64,000 nt of DNA from Tetmemena sp. SeJ-2015. Lineage: Eukaryota > Ciliophora > Spirotrichea > Sporadotrichida > Oxytrichidae. The stretch lies in the NCBI GenBank assembly GCA_027382625.1, contig JAJKFJ010021383.1, positions 62,001 through 126,000 of the forward strand, given 5' to 3'. The notes under the pieces were generated by a model. That model did no database searches and was not told the DNA's origin. It saw only the letters and a program-made list of their open reading frames with translations. The translations under genes and the position numbers were made by a program. This document shows, piece after piece, positions 58,001-64,000 of the stretch (positions are counted from its first letter, which is position 1; every line of letters begins with the position of its first letter).

Positions 58001-60514
58001 CTCTGCTAAGATTACTTATTCAGAGGCATCTCAAATTATAGCGAAAGAAATAGAATGAATTAATTGAGGTTGATTCTTGTTAGAACGGTTTGTGCTGAGA
58101 GTCATCTACTGCTTGGATCTCATGTCCTCTTTCATGTTTGAATTATAGGCAGACTCCATTTATTGATGGGAGGAAGTCTCTGACTGTTCCTCAATAGTGT
58201 ATTAAACATATGGTAGAGGAAGCTTTTGCTTATTTCTTTGTCCTTAATTGAAAAACTGTGGGTGGCTCCCGCTCTGAGGAGCGATCATTTGAGCGACGTT
58301 TGAATTACATCCATACTTTTACTTTAGCATAATTTACTGCTACTGCCTAAGCAGATCGAATTCTTGACTTCTTGGCTCATCCTAGTTTTGATCATCCCAC
58401 TAGCCACTAGAATCCTCTTTCAAATAGTCACTAACTTGCAATTTATCAGGTTATTCATCGTCTTCACAGTGATTTTATTGCGAGGAGCTAAAGATGTGGA
58501 AGTACTACCTATTCCCATCATGGGGTGGCAGTGTCTCATGCGAGTTTTAATTCGAGCTCATTTACTGCAGAACCATATTTGCGGAAGGGCTCTATACATA
58601 CTGCCAGTTATTTTGAGATGCGTGGTTGTGTTACACATACTCATCTGAGTTTGACGTGTACTTGTAGTTGTTTTACTAATGCTGCTCTTCCTAGTAAACT
58701 TAACCTTCAGTATGATCTTCCTCGTCCTCCTCATAAGTTCTGTCTGGGTATGAATTTATTGCGTTCTGAGAATCATTAGTGAACTAAGGGATCAGATCAA
58801 AGCACTGAGAGTCGTCCCTCAAAGCTTGGTTTGGTATCTATTGACCTGAGAAACTGTTCTCGTATTGCTAGTTGAGATTATTCTACAGAGCTTGAATATT
58901 AAGCTCATCGCTCTCTGATCCACAGCCAAAGTTATTGCTGTATTCCAACTAATCTAGAGTAGAGTTATTGAACTAGGGATTTCTCAGCTTCCCTCCTTCA
59001 TTATCACTGAGGTCATTGTTGGAGGTGTTAAACCTATTTTTAGTACGCTCTAAGAGACTAGATTAGTCTGCATATCTATTTTAAATAGAGTTGTGAATAA
59101 CACTGGAGCTCTTATTGTTAGAAGAGCTTAAGCACTCCCTTCTTCCATCATAGACTTGAGAATTCTCAGCAGCAGTAGGGTTCGTTCCTCTCTAGAATTC
59201 TTTAGCTTGCTTTTGCTGTTGCTAATTTTCTTCATCTTCATCATCGAATTCATTATGAGGGCTTCCTCCATATCTATATTGACTTGGCTTGTTTTAGGAC
59301 ACTTTTATGCAGGTACTGGGGGCACTAGTCTTTTGAGATGAAGTCCCTCCTCCTCTTAAGGCACTTTGCCTCCTTACAACACTAGTATTCATGATAACTG
59401 ACTAATTATTGGCATTGGAGTTATTGGAAGCGTAGCCATGAGAATCAGCAGCAGATGCACTTTGGTACTATTCTTAAGAGTCCCCTTTTTAGAAGGTATC
59501 TTTGTGTGCGTGATGCTTGAACTCTCTTGAATCTTCCTCATTTTGAATTGCGATTTGTTCAAATTATTACTGATTTTCGTATTAGAATGAAAGCTTGGAG
59601 CTGCTCTCCTGACTCTTAATGAAATCGTAGTCATTTGAAAAGGAGAAAATGATAGTGATCTATATGGGAAAATTTGAAGTTGCTCTCTTGATATTATCGT
59701 GCTCTTGAGAGAAGAGAAGCATCTTCATCGTCTCAGAGCTAAACTTGCCTTTTGAAGTGTCTATGGTGCTACTCATTGGAAATCAAAATACTCATAAGAT
59801 TATCAATTACAGAAATGCTGTTGTCTGAAAGAGAACGTTTGAAGCCTAAATCAGAGCGTTCTCACTCAGCTATGAAGCAGACTCGACACTCTTAGTGTGG
59901 TAGCTGCCTATTTAAGCAGTGTTTACTTATCCGCTACTTGGTAATCTCTTGAGCTTAGCACCTATCAGTTTTATCACAGGCACATTTTGATCTTCCTGTG
60001 TGTTGGTAGACAGCTAGTTTTACAAGTTAAGTGAGGTTTAAGCAGTTGATGCTGCACCCGAAGATTGATTTGAAGAGAAATTCTGTGCACTTGAAATTGA
60101 TTAGCCAGCTGAGCTCTGAGAGAATTAGGGGTTAGAGATCGAGCTTGATTGGGAGATTGATTGTTGCTTGAGAAGCAGGGGTGACTGATTCTTAAAACCA
60201 TTTGCACTTGCTTAGTCTTTGTTAGTTGAGGAATTAGTTTTGAGAATGAGAGTTTTAGATTGAATTGCTCTCTCTTATGAAATTGAGGGCTCATGTGTAT
60301 TTGATTTATTAATTTGAAGGTTTTCCTTGCTTTTTTGAGTTTGCGTTCCGCCCTTTGACACCACATTCAGCTTTGGGGCTGGGAACTGAGCTGAAGAGGC
60401 GTGCCTAGAGTGCGCTGATGAGGAGATGACAGAGGATAGATTGGTGTACCTCTTGGTAGCGTCTTTTAGAGTGAGGGTGCTCACACCCTTTGCTTAAGAA
60501 CTTGCAGCACTCAT
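55045..60514 (-). CDS. Large Ser/Gln/Asn-rich protein with coiled coil
   Basis: ATG 60512-60514 (MSAASSQAKGVSTLTLKDAT). Thousands of bases of Ser/Gln/Asn-rich coding follow (SSNQSSGAASTAQTSLN, SKLSFQYENQQQFEQ), with TAA/TAG as Gln throughout. A coiled-coil segment lies at about 57480-57720 (LKEENLQLKQTVGSKDSEIE, ELKIQLKEF). More low-complexity sequence continues to TGA 55045-55047 (SIKRSRDE). Introns or IESs break the frame in several places (near 59790, 59290, 57740 and 57470). It could be more than one gene. No known domain. The plus-strand frames in this region are shadows. Confidence 0.55.
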
Positions 60515-60562
60515 CTTTCTTAAAATATTTTCTCAAATTTAATTTCACCTGACTTAACGAAT

Positions 60563-61785
60563 TCATATTCGATGAATGATAGAGAGGAAGTAGTCTTAAT
60601 CATTTATAGGATAGGGATTTAAGGAAATCAAAGCTTGATAATTTAATAGAGATACAAAATTTTCTGACTCCACTTTTCTGATGAAAGTCTTCAAGATAAT
60701 GTTGTCAAATACTTCTGCAGCCACACCTCCTCTGGGATTCTAAGAAAATAATCTTATCAATAAGGCAACTACTTACTTTTTGGCCCATTCTGGGGCAGGG
60801 AGACTCAACTTAGACATTGTGTTTTTAATTCTCGCTACCTGATCTATAAACAAGAGTCAATCAAAGAATACTTGGAAGAGAATTCGATTTACCTTCACTC
60901 ATTGGCTTTGCAGCTTCTTCCTTGCGCTTTTCTATTGCTCTCTAGTTTTAGAGTCTCTCCTCATCTATCTCATCCCAACTCTTGAAATCAAAGCTCTCAG
61001 CTGGTTGTGCCTATGGTGCACTAGTAGTTTTCTAGTTTAGAGGCTGACCTTGAAAAGCGTCAAAGCTCTGTTGGAATATATCTGTGGAGCCTTTGAAATT
61101 TTCTAGCTTGGACTCTTCAATCTCTTAGTCGTCATCTTCACTTTGGCCCTAAACTTCAAAGTCAAAAGGCGCAGCTGGAGTTTCTAAGGAGGGGGCTTGA
61201 TTCTGAGCATCAGTCAAATCCTCATTAAAGTCGTCGTCTTCCTAGTCACTTTCAATCGCTTGGTAACCCTGCCCGTTCAAATCACTTGCTTGCACATTTT
61301 CAAATTCGTCATTATCTTCTTCTCCCTCGCTTTGTTCATTTGATAAAATGATTTGAACAAAAACTATGAAAGAAATTTGATGAAGGGGAATCAGAGTCAG
61401 AGTCTTGCTTTACAGGTTGCTGGTATTCATTAGTTTAAGGAGTTGACTAATTCACTTCTTAGTTTTGTTGTTCAATTTGACTCTGCCCATTTGTATTGGC
61501 TAACCCTGATGCTTCTGACTGTATAGGTTACATCATGTCGTCTGTGTGATCCAGCACATACTAAAGTCCTTTGAAGTCATTAGGATCTCCTTTGATGTTT
61601 GCATTTATACACTCTCATAAATAGGTTTCGTTTATAATATTTAACTCCAGGTATTCTTGCTCAAGCATGTTCAGTCTTAAGTTTGCGATCTCCTCCCAGT
61701 TACCTGGCACAAATGGAGATGCAACTGACTAGGAACTGCTGCCAGTCTCTTGCTGTTGATTAGATTTCGCGCTAGAATTTTTCAT
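60563..61785 (-). CDS. Acidic protein with possible vesicle-adaptor motifs
   Basis: ATG 61783-61785 (MKNSSAKSNQQQETGSSSQS) to TGA 60563-60565. An N-terminal helix region (LRLNMLEQEYLELNIINETY) is followed by an acidic stretch with short Phe motifs (STDIFQQSFDAFQG, ESFDFKSWDEIDEE), reminiscent of clathrin-adaptor binding peptides. The C-terminal block is IKNTMSKLSLPAPEWAKK, then NPRGGVAAEVFDNIILKTF after a GTAAGT...TTCTTAG intron. A second intron (GTAAAT...TTATAG) precedes it. I cannot name the family with confidence; the trafficking link is inference. Confidence 0.55.
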
Positions 61786-62067
61786 TTTGATTTATATATT
61801 GTTTCTCAAGTCCAGAAAGTTCGTACTCAAGAGTATGATCTTTAGGATTCTACTCTGTGTGGTGAAGCGATTTAATATGAAATCAGAAATATCTAAACCA
61901 GAGGGAATGAATTCATTATAGCCTGCACAGAATTCCAAAGCTCGTTAAGCACTTATTAACTTTTTCTCCATTCAATATACTCACTAATAGAGCTTGTGAA
62001 TTCTCTTTGAGGCAAGTAGAAGTCATCCCAAGATCTTTGATTCTGATTTAAGTTTTCCTTTGAGTGC
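61786..62067. other. Spacer
   Basis: No gene seen. Confidence 0.5.
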
Positions 62068-64000
62068 TCACTGGTTCTTCTTTTTGAGCACCTTGAGTCT
62101 AGGGTCCTCCATGAGCTTCTGATCCAGCTCCTCGAACTTCTTAAGGGAGTTTCTGTAATGCTGAGAAGCTCTCTCCGTGAGGATTTCGATTCTAAAGTTG
62201 GCCTTCGACACCTCCTTCTCGTACTTGGCCTCGTCCTCAGCCGTGATCTGGTCTCCCTTGCGCTTAAGATTAGGCGTAGGCGTTCTCCAAGTTCTTCTGC
62301 TCTTCTTCAAGGCGGCGTTGGATGATCTCAGCACGCGTCAGCAGTCTTTCCTTCAGGTTGCGGAGGGCCTCGTTCTTGACATTGATGGCCGCCTCCTCGT
62401 CCAACTCTGAATTCTCAAGGGAAAGCTTCTTAGAATAGGGAGGAGGTAGTCCTTCTCCTGCTCCTTCTCGTTCTCCTCCTCGTCCTTCTTCTTGCCCTGC
62501 TTCATCTTGTCTCTCGCCTTGTCATAAACAGTAGGTTTTAAAAGAAAGGTGTTATAAACATAATTTAAGATATTTAGATGCTCTTCTCGAGCACTTTGGT
62601 GAAGATGTCATCCTGGTTGGGCTGCGATCTCAGCTGCTGGATGGTGCGCTCTCCTTCGTGTCGCCACTGAGATTCAGACTGAGCGTTCTTCTCGTACTCC
62701 TTGATCTGCTCGTGGCAGCGTCTCTCCATCTCAATGATCTTCTTGTTCACCTGCTGCTGCTTGTTCTCCTCGGTGTTCTTCTCGTTCATGTCTCCCAACT
62801 TAGCCTCTCCGATAAGGGCAGCTCTCTCAAACTGCTCAGAGTGAGAGGTGATCTTGCCGTCTCTGAAGTGGTAGTAGATGAAGACCTTGCCCTTCTCAAG
62901 GTTGAACTCAGTGCGGCGGATCTGCTGCTCTGCAGGTAATTCTAAGTCCATGGAAAACTTCTGAGCCATCTTAGGATGACTGAGAAGCCCTTGTTGTGGG
63001 AGTTGCAGTGGTTGTCCTGGATGGTGAGGTTGTGCTTCTCGGGGATCTTGGCAGGGTTGAAAGTAACGCTTCTATAGACGAGTCTGTCCTCTCTGTTCTT
63101 GTAGCGTTCGAAGGTCTTCCTGCCGATCTGCTCCTCTCTGTAGATGAGGCCGTCCTTGTTACGATGGTGGTAGAAGTAGATCTTCCTCACTCTGCCGTCG
63201 ATCTGGACTAGCTTCTTCCAGTAGTGAGAGCGTTCGCTGCTCTCGTAGTGCTCCACTAGCTTGAAGTGGTAGGGGAAGCGTCTGCGCATTATGAGCTTGT
63301 CTCTCCTGTTCTTGTAGTAGCTCCTGATCTCCTTAGTGATGAGGCGCTTGTAGTCCTCGAAGATGGTGATGCGCTTAACCAGTCCGTCAACTTACGAGCA
63401 CTCAGCGTAGAAGTCCACCTTCACCTTCTTGTAGAAGACTGTCTTCTCTCCGTTAGGACACAAGTCCAAGAACTTGTCTCTATTCACGAACAACTTACAA
63501 TACACTCAAAGATAAAGGACTTATAATGATATGCTATAGGGGACCAAGAAGGAGGCATGTCCAGCACGTCTTCATCCTTGCCCATGTTGTTGTCGTCCTC
63601 ATCTTCCTCATCATCGTCTCCACCTTCTCCGTTCTCATCATCTCCATCTCCTTTCTTCTTGTCACCTTGTTGGATCATGACATACTCCCACTCGCCAGTC
63701 TGGTCGTCTTGGAAGTCGAAGTTGATCTCGTGGAGTTCTCTGGAAGGGTCTAGGTTGATCCAGAAGTTGCGGTGGTTGAAGATGCTCTCCACTGAGTAGT
63801 AGGGGGAGTTGTGGATGTCGTATCTACGTCCAGTGGTAGGCTCGATGAAGAAGGTCTCTGAGAGTTCACGGTTGCCCTTCTGCATGAGCACCCAGCAGTG
63901 CAGTCTGCTCTGGCCGTATTCGTCTTCCTTCTCGAAGTCGGGCTGGTCATCGTCAATAGTCACAGCCTTGATGCGGGCTTCCTCCTCATCAGCTTCTCTC
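62068..64000 (-). CDS. DRC7: Dynein regulatory complex subunit 7 (DRC7/CCDC135/FAP50), 5' end outside window
   Basis: From the right edge downwards: RLHCWVLMQKGNRELSETFF, IEPTTGRRYDI, YSVESIFNHRNFWINLDPS, an acidic patch, VLDMPPSW, FLDLCPNGEKTVFYKKVKVD, FYAECSQVDGLVKRITIFED, then the long FRDGKITSHSEQFER and coiled segments. It ends SLKKFEELDQKLMEDPRLKV before TGA 62068-62070. Block order and motifs match DRC7, a subunit of the nexin-dynein regulatory complex of motile cilia. A TA-bounded IES is at 62525. Further breaks near 62262, 62970 and 63500 are unresolved. The coding sequence is GC-rich relative to its flanks. Confidence 0.87.
62525..62576 (-). other. IES, TA pointer with TAAA...TTTA ends
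   Basis: TA at 62525-62526 and 62575-62576. Excision gives TKVLEKSIYDKARDKMKQ in DRC7. On the plus strand the insert begins TAAAC and ends ATTTA, close to the ends of the three TA IESs in the ATPase. Confidence 0.85.

Noticed and set aside
55974..59341. Several plus-strand frames between 56 and 59.4 kb
   Set aside because: They are reverse shadows of a Ser/Gln-rich minus-strand gene. They have no domain and no consistent start or stop.
1..64000. rRNA, tRNA genes, CRISPR arrays and full-length transposons
   Set aside because: None recognised. No cloverleaf with conserved loops, no regularly spaced repeats and no transposase frame were seen.

Overview
The window reads as germline (micronuclear) DNA of a hypotrich/spirotrich ciliate. 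Three things show this. (1) Every convincing gene uses TAA and TAG as glutamine codons and TGA as the only stop. (2) Genes contain short GT...AG introns. (3) Many conserved reading frames are also broken by short AT-rich inserts that lack splice sites but are bounded by 2-9 bp direct repeats, and removing one repeat plus the insert restores the family sequence exactly. These are internal eliminated sequences (IESs) with pointers between macronuclear-destined segments (MDSs). I located 24 such junctions. Everything was read by eye, so exon, intron and IES limits in non-conserved genes are approximate.

Layout. 0-12.5 kb, mostly minus strand: an ankyrin protein (cut by the left edge), a large Gln/Asn-rich coiled-coil protein, a membrane/charged protein carrying IESs, and a two-gene module (9.8-10.5 and 8.7-9.45 kb) whose relatives recur at 21.8-24.8 kb. 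Then comes a decayed stretch with a protein-kinase pseudogene and a broken partial copy of the membrane-protein gene. 12.9-17.8 kb, plus strand: an RGG-rich protein, a small acidic protein, the LYR-family factor SDHAF3/ACN9 and clathrin light chain. 18-26 kb: an adenylosuccinate-synthetase-like gene in permuted order, its 3' part at 18.1-19.1 kb and its 5' part at 25.4-26.0 kb, joined by a shared 13-bp pointer. A mitochondrial carrier and the second copy of the two-gene module lie between the halves. 26.5-30.3 kb: a PMCA-type P-type ATPase with at least seven IESs and altered catalytic motifs. 30.6-39.8 kb: a secreted patatin-like lipase, a tubulin-tyrosine-ligase-like (TTLL) glutamylase with a long Gln-rich leader, a small protein and a GOST-type seven-membrane-span protein.

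40.6-52.2 kb holds a giant USP9X/USP24/USP34-type deubiquitinase whose pieces lie on both strands. N-terminal and armadillo-like parts are on plus, part of the armadillo region and the catalytic domain are on minus, and the end of the catalytic domain plus the C-terminus are on plus. A 13-bp pointer in inverted orientation joins a minus-strand piece to a plus-strand piece in frame. 52.6-64 kb: a protein disulfide isomerase, a large Ser/Gln-rich coiled-coil protein, a possible trafficking protein and the ciliary dynein regulatory complex subunit DRC7 (cut by the right edge).

The genes do not form operons. They look like precursors of separate macronuclear chromosomes, with AT-rich spacers of about 0.2-1.7 kb between them. 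The main results are two scrambled genes with identifiable 13-bp pointers (one permuted, one inverted), a conserved terminal inverted repeat on TA-bounded IESs, two enzyme-family genes with altered active-site motifs, and a duplicated, IES-free gene module.
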